A stretch of 64,000 nt of DNA from Amoebidium appalachense (GCA_963693365.1 CAVNZM010000001.1:17546001-17610000), one strand, 5' to 3'; shown: positions 1-12,318, numbered from the stretch's first letter. Made by a program: numbers and translations. Notes: generated from the letters alone by a model not told the origin.

Positions 1-389
1 ATGAACATAACAGCAAGCACGATCACAAAGTACAAGTGATGGCTCGAGTATATACTCATCCTAACTATGTATATTAGTTATCATGATGTATTCGGCTCGT
101 TGAAGCCCTATAATTGATAAAAGGAAATGCGGAATATTACGAGATATTTCCAGAGACTCAACAGATGGTACGGTACGCTGCATTATTATAAGCTACGAAT
201 TATAGTCTTCAAGTACAGAGTTTTGATGTGTTGTTGTTGCATTTATGTTTCAGTTGAAAGGCAGTTACACTACTAAGGCTATATCGACAACATGCAAGCA
301 CAAACAAAGCACGTTCCTTTGCGCAGCTCGAAGCAGGCATGGACTTGTTTGTGTGGTTATGGTTGGGACAGGTGAGTGGTGTGTGTTTG

Positions 390-580
<191 letters not shown>

Positions 581-830
581 TCTGGTAACGTATGTTACTC
601 ATTCGGCTGTATGCCCACCTAATCGGCCTGAATAAAGCATGTAAGTGCATTTTACGCACATCCAAATTCAGCATGCTTTTAGGGCTACAAATGTTAGTGA
701 AGCATGCATTCAGATCATCCCGAGCTATCTAGACTAATAAAAAGGCCGGTTTATATTTCCCCATATGAAGCGAAAAAGGAACGAATCAGTACATATCCAT
801 AAAATAAAAACTCATACAAGACACCGACCT

Positions 831-1331
831 CTACATGGTTGAAGAAGAGCGAGGCCTTTTTGCCATGTACCGTGGGAACACGTCAGTAGCCATCAGGTGC
901 ACGATGTGATGTTGTGCCTGGTCAAACAGGACAGGAAGACTCTCCCACGCCCCCAGGGCCCATTCCAAAAGCACGGACGTATTTTCAACATTGTTGATTA
1001 ACGAATCACTCGTTTTGATTGGTTGATCTAAAACCACACTGGATTGTGTTTCGCCGCCATCGGACGCTTTGCTCGGTTCTGATTGGTTCATTCGGTCTCC
1101 CTGCCATGACCCCACCAGACTGACTGATTCGGCGGATTTGCGTGATCGCTTTGCCGGGGCTACCTGGTTAATGCTTGTGTTGCTAGGGAATGAGATCTTG
1201 CGAGCAAATATTGGGTCATTTTCCTGGGCAGCAGCGGCTGCGGCTGCAGCAATATAGAGCGATTGGAGCATTGATTTGTGGTGACGGAGTTCATGAAGGA
1301 TTTGCTGAGCTTTCGGTGCCGGGAGATTGAC
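831..1331 (-). CDS. Terminal exon of the 7TM-RGS gene (second half of RGS box plus insert)
   Basis: The acceptor (tctcacctacag) is followed in phase 0 by VNLPAPKAQQILHEL, the helix 5/6 part of an RGS box. About 120 residues then follow, rich in Ser, Ala (a run of eight) and Asn. The box resumes with LFDQAQHHIVHLMATDVF near codon 135 and ends at TAG 30 codons later. In ordinary RGS domains these two blocks are only some 15-20 residues apart, so about 100 residues are inserted. The frame is open over the whole 501 bases and is not simple repeat. Confidence 0.88.
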   Translation of the reverse strand, partial: VNLPAPKAQQILHELRHHKSMLQSLYIAAAAAAAAQENDPIFARKISFPSNTSINQVAPAKRSRKSAESVSLVGSWQGDRMNQSEPSKASDGGETQSSVVLDQPIKTSDSLINNVENTSVLLEWALGAWESLPVLFDQAQHHIVHLMATDVFPRYMAKRPRSSSTM

Positions 1332-1656
1332 CTGTAGGTGAGAGTTGCCGGTAAGTAGCTCGTTTTGGTATACATTTACCAAACACGTCAACCTCGCAAC
1401 AAATACCCAAAGGCAGCATCCACAGTTTCGAGCATGCAGGCTGGGTGTTTTGTGTTATTGTTGACACATCCCCCCTCTCCCCCTCCCCCCCCCCCCCCCT
1501 ATTTTTTTTTTTTTTTTTAAATTTTACGGGGTGTGTGTGTGGGGGGGGGGGGGGGGGAGGGAGGGGGGAGGAGGGGAGGAAGCGGAAGGGGAGGGGGAGG
1601 GGGGAGGGGGGGATTTAAGCATTGAATGTGTGTTTGCGTGCTTGTGTGTGTGGTGT

Positions 1657-1704
<48 letters not shown>

Positions 1705-1911
1705 GGGGGGTAGGGGGGAGGCTGGCAAAGAGAGGAGCAAAAAAGGCAATTGATAGGCCGAAGACTGACTGAGCAGAGGTGTGTGTGTGTGGGTGTGTGT
1801 GGGGTGGGGGGAGGAGAGCAAGGGGGGGAGGGGGGGGGGGGGGGGGGGAGGGGGTACCGGTGGTGATGGTGGGGGGGAAAGGGGAGGGGGGGGGGGGGCG
1901 GGGGGAGGGGG

Positions 1912-1952
<41 letters not shown>

Positions 1953-2546
1953 CACGTGCGGTGTGTGTATGTGTATGGGTGGGTGGGGGTGTGTGTGTGG
2001 GGGGGGGGGGGGGGGGGGGGGGGGGGAGGGGGGGGGGGAGGGGGATAATAAGACTCAAGGTTTGGGAAACTTGGAAGCAAAAATAATTTGAAGCCGCAAT
2101 AACAAAACCTCAGACAGAAACCAAAACTGTTATGAAAACAGAGGACACAAAAAGCACACCAGGGTAGTTCCTGGCCGCCAACATAAACGACGATTTTGAC
2201 TTCCTCCTCTCCCGTGTGGTTCCTAATCCATCTGTTCCTCCTTTCGCGATATATTCAAAACCAAGGGAGATATATTTTTCATTAAAGTTTTATATTATTA
2301 TATTATTGTTTTTTTTTTTTTTTTTTTTTTTTTTGGGGGGGGGGGGGTGGGGAGGGAAGGTTCTAGTACCTGGAAGCGGCCGCGTTCAGCAACATATGTT
2401 GAATAGAGCCTATTGGCTAGACCCACCATAGGACCTACTTGCTGTGCCAGTTCGGTCAGATTGTTGGATGTGTAGGTGCCTGGGGCAGGGGGTGGGGTGC
2501 TTTGGAGACGACGGCGATACCCCTCTACTGCCTCCCAGAACTGGAG

Positions 2547-2623
<77 letters not shown>

Positions 2624-2684
2624 TGTGTACGCGCGCTTGCGCTTGCATGTTTGTACGTGTTTGGTTCGGCTCGTGCGGAAGTGA

Positions 2685-2720
<36 letters not shown>

Positions 2721-3640
2721 AATCGTGTCCTGGTTAGTGCACGTAGGCGCATGTGACAGCGAAAGAGGTGAGCGGAGGTGAGAAGAGAGCCAATGAGTAC
2801 AGTAGGGTTTGGGGGCACCAGGTGGAGGGTGGATAGATGGGTGGATGATATGTGGCATGGCTAGAAGCGGGGTGGGCAAGGGGGGGGGCGGGGGGTTGGT
2901 CGTTTGGGGTGGTGGTGGTTGGGGGGGGGGGGGGGGGGGGGGGAGGGGGAGAGAGAGAGAGAGAGACAGGGGGGGGGGTGTGGGGGGGGGGGGGGGGGGG
3001 GGGGAGAGAGAGAGAGAGAGAGAGAGGGGGGTGTGGGGGGGGTGGGGGGGGGGGGGGGAAGGGGGAAGAGTACTGACGAAGAGGGCGTAAGGGATGCTAC
3101 CAAACTTTTGAGTTGTTCACCGCCCAATGCGCATAAATTAATAACCAAGTACCGGTGGATGTGTTTGCGTGTGTGGATGGGTGTGTGATCTGATGAGAAA
3201 GAGAGGGGGAGAGGGGGGGGTGGGATGGGATGGGGTGGGGTGGGGGTGGGGGGGGGGGGGGGGGGGGGGGGGGGGAGGTTTTCTCGTATAGCAATTCTCC
3301 ATTATTGTTGGACTTTTCGTTGAATATGGCACCAAAAAAGCACTGACAACATGCCTGGGGTCGAAAAATATGAGCCGCGGACGCAGCATAAACAGCAAAG
3401 ATGTATTCAAATTCCACATCAAAGAATAAACAGTGAAGATTTATTCGTGTCCCACACTAAAAACGCTATAATAAACAGCAAAGATGTATCCCTATCCAAT
3501 ATCACAAAGTGTAATGACAGAGGGGTAGCCTTGCCCAAACACCTCGGTAAGGCGGGCCTGCAGCCTGCAGGAGGATGGGGGGGCGACTGGGGGGGGGGGG
3601 GGGGGGGGGGGGAAGGAGGGGGGGGGGGGGGAGGTGGTGT

Positions 3641-3671
<31 letters not shown>

Positions 3672-4678
3672 GGGGGGGGGTGCGGAGGAGGAGGGGGGGA
3701 CAGAGCTGAAAAAGTAAGGCGGACTTACATTTTCGGAGGCAAACTCGCGGGCCATAAACGTGCGCATAGCCTCCCTCTTGTCTTTGTTCTCCAAATGCTC
3801 CATAAGGTCATCCTCATTGGCTGAGGTCGATATGCGCGCCCTTCGTGTGCGTTCTTTAATAGCAGACGTTAAAGGCCACCACACCAATATGGCAAAGGTG
3901 GTTGTGCAGGTAGCCAATGGCAGGAGGTCTACAAAGGCAGCCAGAGGTTCGAATTGGATAATTGTCAGGTCGCAGATCGATGGGATGAGCCAGAGCCACC
4001 AATAGACTGCAAGGATCTGTGTGGGTGCGTTTGGATCGGGTGAAGGGTGGGTGGGGGTGGGCGGTGGGGGTGTGGGGCTGGGCGGGTGTTGGGCTGGGGG
4101 GAAAGGGGGGGGGGGGAAGGAGGGGAGGAGGGGACAAATGTGTGTATGTGTGTGTGTGTGTGTGTGTTGGGGGGGGGGGGGGGGGGGGGGGGGGAAGGGG
4201 GGGGGCTGAGGGGAAGGGAGTTGGGTTCGTTTCATTTTTTATTTTATTTTAAAAAATTTTTTTTTTTTTTTTGGGGGGGGGGGGGGGGGGGAGAACCGGC
4301 GGGAGAGGTAGAGGTGAGTGAAGTTGAATACTTATGTATGTGGTTGTGCACGTGTGTGCGTCTGTCCCAAAAAAAAAAAGGGAGGGGTGAGAGCCTCAGA
4401 AGGGGGTTGACTGAGGGTGAAGGGGGGGGCGGAGGGAGGTCTGGTGGGGAGGAGGAGGAGGGGAGGGGGGTAGGGGGGGGGGGGGGGGAGAAAGAGGGAA
4501 TGCTAAAACATACACTGGAGGTTACAAAGCAAACACGGAGCGAATCAAACAGAAAAGAAACGGCACGTGTATGCAGGACAACACCCAAGGAGAAACCCCA
4601 GGGTTTATTTTATTTTATTTTATTTTATTTTATTTTATTTTAATTTTTTGTTTTATTTTATTTTATTTTATTTTAAAT

Positions 4679-4709
<31 letters not shown>

Positions 4710-5604
4710 GGGTATGGAGCTGTTAGGCTGTTGGAATAAGAAGAGAGAAAATGAAATGGTCTGGTACCCAACTGTGATGGACAAAGGGCCTACGAAGTAC
4801 AGTAGCTTTGAACACACTCAAAAAGGTGTTGTGATTGGGCTATGGGGGACGGAAGGTGGCTGGGTGGCGGGAGTAATCCACTAAGGGAAGGGCCGGAGGC
4901 CCAGGGGGCCGGGAGGGGGAAGGGGAGGGGGGGGGGGGGGGGGGGGGGGGAGAGGTTGGAGCAGGAGGATGGAGGGGGGGGGGGAGGGGATGAATGTATA
5001 AGGAGGTGGCAAGCATCAAAGCAACAGACACAAACATAAATACACAAAATCAACCCAAGACTAATGGGCAAAAACGGAACGACTATGGGCTCTGCACCCA
5101 TGCGCCGGAGGGGGGGGGGGGGGGGGGAGAAGAGACAGGGAGGGGCAGGGCGAGCAGAAGAGGGGGGGAGAGAGAGGCATCGGAATGTGGAATATTTGAC
5201 GTGTTTGGTTTTGTCTTTGTGCGCCACGTAACCATCAGTGGTGCTTGTGAAATGCTTAGAGATCGATCGTGAATATGGCTGGTCTGAAGCAGGGACAGGA
5301 GAGTGGGGGTTTGAGGGTTGAAAGAATTTGATTCAAAGTGCCGAGCAAACATCACCATTTGAGGTGCGTGGAAAAGTCCGAGACATTCTCCAGAGTGCGC
5401 GGGGCGGGGGGGGGGGGGGGGGGGGGAGGGGGGAGGAATTGTGGGTTATCCGAAAATTGATAAGCAAAAGAGTGTGCGCCCACAAAAGAAAGCTTTTGCT
5501 GGTTTTCTTCTTAGCTATAGATGGTTTTTTCTAATCCCCGATTTTCTTTCAAATATGCAAACACTCATGTAAATTACAACATTGCATTAACTCCGGCCTT
5601 GTTT

Positions 5605-5644
<40 letters not shown>

Positions 5645-5658
5645 TCCTTTTTTTTTTT

Positions 5659-5689
<31 letters not shown>

Positions 5690-5848
5690 GGGGATAACGT
5701 TTTCACTCAAAATTGGAAAACAAGATAAGTAAAACTTTGGACATTAAAAACAACCAAACCCAACCTTGCATCCAGAAGATACCAGGAAAAAGCACGATAT
5801 CCGTTGGTTAGGTGTGTGTGTGTTTGTGTGGGTTTTTTTTTTTTTTTT

Positions 5849-5893
<45 letters not shown>

Positions 5894-6060
5894 GGGGGGG
5901 AGGGGGGGGGGGGGGAGGGAGGTACACGCTTGATGCAAATAATATGAAATAGCAGGATAAGTTCGCACAAGTGAGGGAAATATGCATGTGCGCACAAAAA
6001 TAAAACATGCAGAGGTGGAGAACGGGAAGAGAAGGTGTGCGTGTGTGTGCGCGCGTGTGT

Positions 6061-6115
<55 letters not shown>

Positions 6116-9100
6116 GGGGGGAGGGGGCCCGGGTACGGAGGGGGAGAGGAGGGGGAGGGGAGGGGGGCAACCTTCATCTGAAGAGTGATGCTGGTGGTGT
6201 CGGCAAAGGTTGACACCCGTGCAATCAACACCACAGACAGAGAGAGAACCACAGGGGTGAGGATAGACAACACAATGAGCCCCATTATGGTGCTCATATT
6301 GTAGGCTTTATCGTAGTATTTCGTGTAGGGCCACACGAGGGGCGGAATGTACATTCCTGTAGCGGCTATGATGAGAAGGGCGGCAAATAAGGTGCAGCCC
6401 TTTGTGGCTGCCATAAGAAGAAAGTCTGCTGTCTCATGCATGTCCCAGTGGAAGGGGTTCCATGACCGTCTATAGGAGAGGGGGACCGGATGGGTGTGTG
6501 GGTGTGTGGGTAGGTGGGTGGAGTGGTTTTTTTTTTTTTGTGTGTGGGGGGGGGGGGGTGGGAAGGGGGAGAAGATATGTGAGGACCGTGCTACACCAAA
6601 TGCTCAATTTGGACGTGTGCCATGTGGATTGCTTGTGTGTGAGTGTGTGGGGGAGGTTGGAGGAGGTGGGGAGGGGGAGGGGAGGGCGGAGGGATAGAAA
6701 CCACACTCTGCCTGTGCATATAAAACTTTGGATCACATATACTTAAGTGAACTCTCACAAGATCCGGCGACATGGTAAGACAGCGCATGTTCACATACCA
6801 CCATGTTTTAGACGAAAAGTCAGCCGGGCGAGAATAGCATTCATTCATCACATTGAGAACTCCAACTTTCGAAACAAACCCGAAATGAACGTGAGTGCAT
6901 GATTGTGCTTTTGTTGTGTGTGAGGAAACGAGGTGGTTGGATGAATGCATGCAAGGCCACAAAACCAAGCTGGGAGAGGGAAAAAAAAAACAAAAACAAA
7001 AAAACAGCGAAAACCTTTCGTTGTTGAATGTGATCTTCGACCTTCCTCTAGGCAAATGCGGAAGGGTCGGGTGGGGTGGGGTGGGTGGAGGGGGGATGCA
7101 CAGGATATTCAGCAACACTTGTTCTCTGCACACCAACTGAAAACACATGCAAATATGTTCATTTAATGGAGGTAGTTACTGTGTGCACACACCAGAGCCA
7201 GTGCACACACACACATGATTGGGCTGCTAGTTTGACCGGAATGATATGCATTAAAAAATATGGCTCTATCACACTTACTACCCCACAGGTGCTATAGAAG
7301 GTGCGTACAACACACCATGATGCATCGTACTCGTTTTTGAAGGAAGTTATCCTAAGGAATAAAGCACTGAGCACAGAGTAACCCCTCCTACCCCCTCCCT
7401 CCCCCTCCCCCCACAAAAAAAAAAAAAAAAGAAAGAAAGAAAGAAAGAAGAAACCAACCTCTGGGTCCCTTCAAACAGGAAATCACAGTCGCTCATGTAG
7501 CACAGGTGACCAACCTCACCCTGCTTGCCACACACATACCTTTTTGCAGTCACTTCCACTATGGCGTGCGCCTTCCCGCCCGCCACGGGTCCACAGTCCC
7601 AGTCAAACATGGCATCCCGACTCTCCCCCGTGCGAGTTGGTTGCATCTGCAGCTTACTACTTGCTTCCTCATCGCCTCCTATCCTGTTGTCCTCAGAAAC
7701 ACCGTGAACTATCTCAGCGGCCGTCTGATACTGAGGGTCATCGTTTTCTCCTATGTTGAATTGGTTTGCTGGGTCGAGAGCAAAGTTCGTGCGGTAGTGG
7801 TTTTGGCACACCCAAAGTGCACGCGACATCATTCCAACACCTACCCCAAGGGAAAAGATGCACCATCCTAAGTCTAACAACGCAAAGGCAAAGCTACCCC
7901 ACGTGCATTCTAGTAGGCCGTTCCCCTTGTGATTACTATAGCTGTATATGTTGTAGATCACGTCTTCGACGAGCCATAATAGTACGCATGTGGTAGTGAA
8001 GAAGACATTACGCGGCCACTGCTCAGAGATGGGAAAGTATTTTCTGAGCCTAGAGTAGTAGATGAGTGCCAGTATGCATAGGACGAGCACTATTGGGTCT
8101 GCAAAGAGGCGGATGTAAATGAATGATATACGGATTTTCGAGCCGGGGTACCTTCATTTTTGTTCTTCCAGTATTTCTGTTGTCTCGTTTGCAGACATCT
8201 CTTTTTGAAAAACACAAGTACTTTGCGGGGCTGCGGGAACAAGATGCACGTGATGCGAGAATGAACCGGTATCAGTAGATGCAAGCAAGTGCCGTGAACA
8301 ATAAGGTTCACCTCAAAGTTCAACATCAACCTAAGTTTTAGAAACCACTGGCCCACACAGGCATGGGCTCGTGCAACAAGGTGAAATGAGTTGGTGGAAT
8401 TGTTAAGTGCCAGCCTGAGAGAGCTCTAGAGGTGCACGGCTGACTTGGCGTTGGAAAAACCCACTGGTCCACTTTTGGGCGAGCCACGGCTACTAAGCCT
8501 GTAGGAAAACGTCACTAAACCTCTACTTTTTACCAGAGAGCCTGCTACATGCACATGGTGTCCTATCATTCACTGTCAGACTGCCAGACTGAAATACTCA
8601 ACGGCGGAAACAGTAACTCTTACCGTTACAAACTTTAACTTTGGAGTGACGAAAACCAGAATGGTGCAATCGGGTCGGCCCGACCAGTCATACACAGCCC
8701 GAATTTCTATAATGTGATTGGTGGGGCTTCGCGCGAACAGCCACGTCGATTTTTCCTGTCTATATTTATAGTCCCGTAAATATGCTCTGTTTTCCGACAA
8801 GTGCGGACCGTTCAAAAAGCTCTTTCCCGGTGCGGGTCACGGAGGCGCGACCTGCTTTTCTCATCGATCAGCACCTGTAAATATCACATTAATTTTTGGC
8901 GCCAACACTACTACAAAGTTCAGTTCCGAATTATTTCGTATTTCATAACACACACTCTAGGGATTCCAAAACATAGGTTGTAAAGTTTCCAAAACATAGG
9001 GTGTCTTTACAGCATCATCGTGCGTAACAGCTACTACAAAAAATAGTACAGCTCTGATTCCCCGTGGAGGAGACGCATTAGTCGCATTCTTTCGTCAGTA

Positions 9101-11466
9101 TGCTTTTTTCATCACTAAGCCATGTTTTTATCTTTCCATGCAAGTGCTTCGCGGAAATGAGCCAACATGTAGGCTTTCTATAGGAGTTTAGAGATGCATG
9201 TGACCGTGCCTTTGACTGTGGGCGGGTACCATTTTTGTACTCGCATCTTTTATTCATTCCCAATGATTTGGCAACGTAATAGTTGTACAGGAAAGTAAAG
9301 GCAAAATGAGCCATACGCTGTATAAGCTGTTTGTGCAACAGGCCGTCGGCTAAGGTTCTACCCAGCCAACTCCCAACAAGCACACTGGTGATGCACAGCT
9401 CCCCCATGTGTACATAATTGTATACTTTTCGACTGTCTTTTTCCGTGTGCGCCGTTTTGCTTGCCTGCATCTTTTTGTGTGCTAATACCGTTTTGTGCGC
9501 TCCCCTTGCCTCCCCCTTGTCCATTCCCCCGTCCCTTGCATATTAACCCTCCCCCCCCCCCCCCCCCCCCTTCCCCTAGGCCTCCCGTCCCCGGTATCCG
9601 GTGCCTTCCACTGCCAAGTCAGTTGTCCTCCACATCTCTCCCTACTTTCGAAAAATTAAGATCACATAAGTCACCCCCTCGCCCCCTCTTCCCCCCTCCC
9701 CCCCTCCGTTTCTTTCACGTGTCCCCTTTGTTTGCTCAATCTGCCCCGCCCTTCACCCCTTTTCGTTTCTTTTACGTGCCCCCTTCCAGTTCTCAATCCC
9801 CCCCCCCCTCCCCTCCGTCTTCTCTTCCTCCTTCCCCTAACTTCCTATTTTCCTCCTAGCTGTCTCAACTAGTACACACTCGGAACCCCCCCCCCCCCTC
9901 CCCCAAACACACACATACGTATATACACACACAGACACAAGAGAAACCTCCCAAACCTCCCAGCCGTTGTATTCCACTGGCATCCCTCCTAAAGAAATGC
10001 TTATGTCTTTTTGCCCCCCCTCCCCCCCCCCACACACCCACCCATCCCCCACCTCACCCCTATCGCCTCCTTTTCCTCTTCCCCTCTCGAGTCCCTCCCC
10101 CCCCGCCGCCCGCGCCCGCGCCCGCGCCCCCTCCCCCTCCCACCCCCTCTCCCGACGCAGTTGCATACCGTAGGGAATAGAGTGTTTTATTTTTTTCAAA
10201 TTTGGTGCGTGCATTCTTATCCCAGTGTACATCGTAGATCAGAATTTCGTACTGTGACCGTAATCCCGTGTAACACATCTCCAAACACCCTCCCCCCCCC
10301 CCCCCCCCCCCCCCTTCAACAAACCACCCCCACCCACCCCCACCCACCTCGGTTCCCTTTCTCTCTCTTCCCTCTCCCCTCCCCTCCCCTCCCCCCTTTC
10401 CCCCAACACAGTCCCTCCGGGCCATTCCTCCTAATCCCCCCCCCCCCCCCCCCCCCCCCCCCTCCCCTCCCTTCGCCGCTCTCTTCCTCCTCATTTCCCT
10501 CTATTTCCTCTTAAATCTCCCATAATATTAACTTCGAAAACCTTTCCCTCCCCCCTCCCCCCCCCCCCCCCCTACACACACACCCTCCTCTACCGCTTTT
10601 TTCTCGTCTTGTCTTCCCCCCCCCCTCCCCCCCACTCACCCCCTTCCTCCTCTAGCTGAGCTGGATCTATTCGCAGATCGCAGATCGCCGCCAGCGAGAT
10701 CAGCAAATTCCTCAACACTTCAAGGAATTGGTCAGCACCTCCTCAGACAGCAACATCCTCTGCATGCTGGAAGCCGCTTACTGATCTTACTTAGAGAAGA
10801 AGCGTATGTACGCTTACATGAGACGTAAAAGACCAGTGATGTATATAGACTTTAAAGGAATAAGATCGACCTGCAAGGTGCCACCTTGAGATTTGGCAGG
10901 ATACCAAGAGACACATATGCAGCTAGTCGAAGGGCAACCAGTTATAAGTGGCTGGCAGTATAGGCTTGTACTGGTTTTGTTGAGTTATGTATTGACGCAT
11001 GTACCTTTAAGGGATGAAAAATGTATGTATGTGTTTACCTGCAGATGTTTATGGTGCCTTCATGGTCCCGTGAGCCCCCCCCCCCCCCCCCCCCCCCCCC
11101 AACACGCGCACACAAAAACCCGCACTCGGACACACACACGAGGCTCCAGTTGTGTACGGTTCCTCCAGCCAAAACACACACACACGTTTTTACCCTCGTG
11201 GCACATGATCACCAAAATCCCGCCTCCATTGCCGCTTCTCCAAGAGCATTTTCCCACACATAGACACGCACACACACCCTTCCGCCATTCTAGATCTTAT
11301 TTCCCCACAGGGACACCGACACACACGCACATCACATTTAAAAAACGAAAAAACACAGTGAGCTCTCTCTCCAGCGGCGCCTTGAGCAGATCCTCAAATT
11401 GGTAATCGAGTCCTGGGTTCATGACTTTTAGGTAGAACGGCTGACCGTTTATTCCTTTGGTTGAAA
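831..11466 (-). CDS. Seven-transmembrane receptor with C-terminal RGS domain (spliced, 5' end incomplete)
   Basis: Likely G-protein regulator at the plasma membrane: a GPCR-like 7TM core fused to an RGS box, which accelerates GTP hydrolysis by G-alpha (plant AtRGS1 has the same plan). Exons, 5' to 3' on the minus strand: 11466-11357, 10251-10169, 8414-8152, 8098-7459, 7351-7279, (one not found), 6469-6172, 4016-3729, 2546-2370, 1331-831. All junctions except the one across the missing exon agree in phase. Three hydrophobic helices lie in 8098-7459, two in 6469-6172 and two in 4016-3729, giving seven. The RGS box starts in 4016-3729 (DDLMEHLENKDKREAMRTFM), continues through SENLQFWEAVEGY across the next junction, and ends with FDQAQHHIVHLM and FPRYM before the TAG stop. 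I recognise the architecture, not a named orthologue. The upstream start is not resolved. Confidence 0.82.
2370..2546 (-). CDS. Internal RGS-box exon (helices 3-5)
   Basis: Phase 0 at both ends, 59 codons. It begins LQFWEAVEGYRRR, which continues SEN at the end of the previous exon to give the SENLxFW signature that contacts G-alpha. It contains LANRLYSTYVAERGRFQ, matching the helix before the conserved VNL. The acceptor is supplied by a (CA)n tract ending in cag. The donor is CAG|GTACTA. A Pro/Gly/Thr-rich loop of about 20 residues lies in the middle. Confidence 0.88.
3729..4016 (-). CDS. Exon with transmembrane helices 6-7 and start of RGS box
   Basis: 96 codons, phase 0 at both ends, between cccacacag and AAT|GTAAGT. 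The first half holds two hydrophobic stretches: ILAVYWWLWLIPSICDLTII, and a second one around FVDLLPLATCTTTFAILVWW. A basic cytoplasmic run (IKERTRRAR) follows, then the RGS start with EFASEN at the 3' end. This places the RGS box on the cytoplasmic tail directly after TM7. Confidence 0.88.
6172..6469 (-). CDS. Exon with transmembrane helices 4-5
   Basis: The acceptor ctctcctatag enters in phase 2 and the donor is AAG|GTTGCC. The exon encodes FHWDMHETADFLLMAATKG, followed by two long hydrophobic segments (around LFAALLIIAATGMYIPPLVW and IMGLIVLSILTPVVLSLSVV) separated by a short polar loop. The exon upstream of it is unresolved, because the phase-0 end at 7279 does not match this start. Confidence 0.82.
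7279..8414 (-). CDS. Exons with N-terminal segment, transmembrane helices 1-3 and long Cys-containing loop
   Basis: Three linked exons: 8414-8152, 8098-7459 and 7351-7279. The 53-nt intron 8151-8099 (GTACCC..TTTGCAG) joins in phase 1. The first exon contains NNSTNS, which could be N-glycosylated. The second has hydrophobic helices around VLVLCILALIYY, VFFTTTCVLLWLVEDVIYN and FALLDLGWCIFSLGVGVGMM, then SRALWVCQNHYR and a polar loop of well over 100 residues with several Cys (DWDCG, RYVCG, HLCYMSDCDF). The third (acceptor ttattccttag, donor GTA|GTAAGT) adds SWCVVRTFYSTCG. Confidence 0.75.
8415..10168. other. Intron of the 7TM-RGS gene, mostly unique sequence
   Basis: 8415-9540 is non-repetitive with no supported exon. 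9540-10168 is C-rich. A 26-base segment (8643-8668) recurs inverted at 11827-11852. Confidence 0.6.
10169..10251 (-). CDS. Probable upstream (ectodomain) exon of the 7TM-RGS gene
   Basis: Encodes YEILIYDVHWDKNARTKFEK and a little more between ggtcacag and CTACG|GTATGC. It starts in phase 0 and ends in phase 2, exactly what the acceptor at 8414 needs. Codons look normal and the sequence is not repetitive, although it is surrounded by long C-rich tracts. Confidence 0.6.
11357..11466 (-). CDS. Probable further upstream exon of the 7TM-RGS gene
   Basis: Open minus-strand stretch containing GQPFYLKVMNPGLDYQFEDL and ending ...LERELT|GTGTTT in phase 0, compatible with the exon starting at 10251. 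The acceptor (atgagtag) is weak. I do not recognise the fold. The start codon of the gene must lie at or beyond this exon. Confidence 0.5.
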
Positions 11467-12164
11467 CTACTCATAAGATGCCATATTCATCTAGATTATT
11501 ACAACTTCACCCTCATCCTCGTTTTCCTTCCGACATCGACAGTGCCACGGTGTGTGTGCAAAGCGTTTGTAGTTTCTTCGTGTATGAGTGCAAGCTGAAT
11601 AACCGGGCCAACAGGATAACTTCTACGGTTCGGGCCGGATGATCCCTTTAGAATGATATAACACAGGCCCTTCGGATCGGGTTTTCCGCTGAGAATCCGG
11701 GTCAAAATACGCGGTTGTGCGCTCTCTGGAATAGCCGCTTATTGGATGGTAATCAGGTTGATCTTATAACCGGCCGCGGTGACCCATCTCAGCACGTTTG
11801 CACTCTGCAGACGGGGCTGCAGACTCTGCACCATTCTGGTTTTCGTCACTCCTTTGGCTTTTTTTATCTGGCGATCACATTCCTGGAACAATACCACCGT
11901 CCCCATAAACCCCCATCATCGTCATCACCATTCACAATTTTCACTTGCAAGTGATTTAAATGAATTACTAACTTTGCTACATAATGTCACTGCATGGAAA
12001 TAGTGAAATGAAGTATGGAAATCACCAACGAGTCCCAGCATGAGACAAATATCACCTTGCTGGTTACTGGATGCATTGTGCATACCTTATCTGCTTAGAT
12101 CTGCGGTGATCACGATTGATAAGCTGTCACCAATAGGGCATTATGAAAATATCCTGTTTTTCGC

Positions 12165-12318
12165 CCTGAGTATCAACCGGGATATATCACGAAAATATCG
12201 CCTTAGCCCCTGAATATCCCCTTTTTTCTGGATTCGCCCTGAGTATCATTACAACATATCCCGAAAACGTCCCTGAATATCAAAAGATATATCAAAAGTA
12301 TCCCGTCAAGCCCCTGAT
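12165..12318. repeat. Degenerate tandem repeat (CCCTGAATATC type)
   Basis: The words CGCCCTGAGTATCA, CCCGAAAA and CCCTGAATATC recur twice or more in roughly 70-bp units across an AT-rich, non-microsatellite stretch. Nothing coding is apparent. Confidence 0.6.

Noticed and set aside
1517-2086. Proline- or glycine-rich open frames
   Set aside because: Produced by C(n)/G(n) runs, which contain no stops in any frame. No splice-site or codon evidence supports them.
6757-6863. Possible exon between 7279 and 6469 of the 7TM-RGS gene
   Set aside because: The frame (VLNVMNECYSRPADF) is open and non-repetitive, but no acceptor/donor pair keeps phase with both neighbours.
9078-9524. 148-codon minus-strand open frame in unique sequence
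   Set aside because: No recognisable domain, no matching splice sites, and it lies inside an intron of the 7TM-RGS gene. Kept only as a possibility.
10656-10784. Candidate plus-strand last exon (WIYSQIADRRQRDQQ...ending EAAY)
   Set aside because: It has a good acceptor (cctcctctag) and an in-frame stop, but an equally open minus-strand frame overlaps it (ending at a GTGAGT donor). Neither connects in phase to neighbours.
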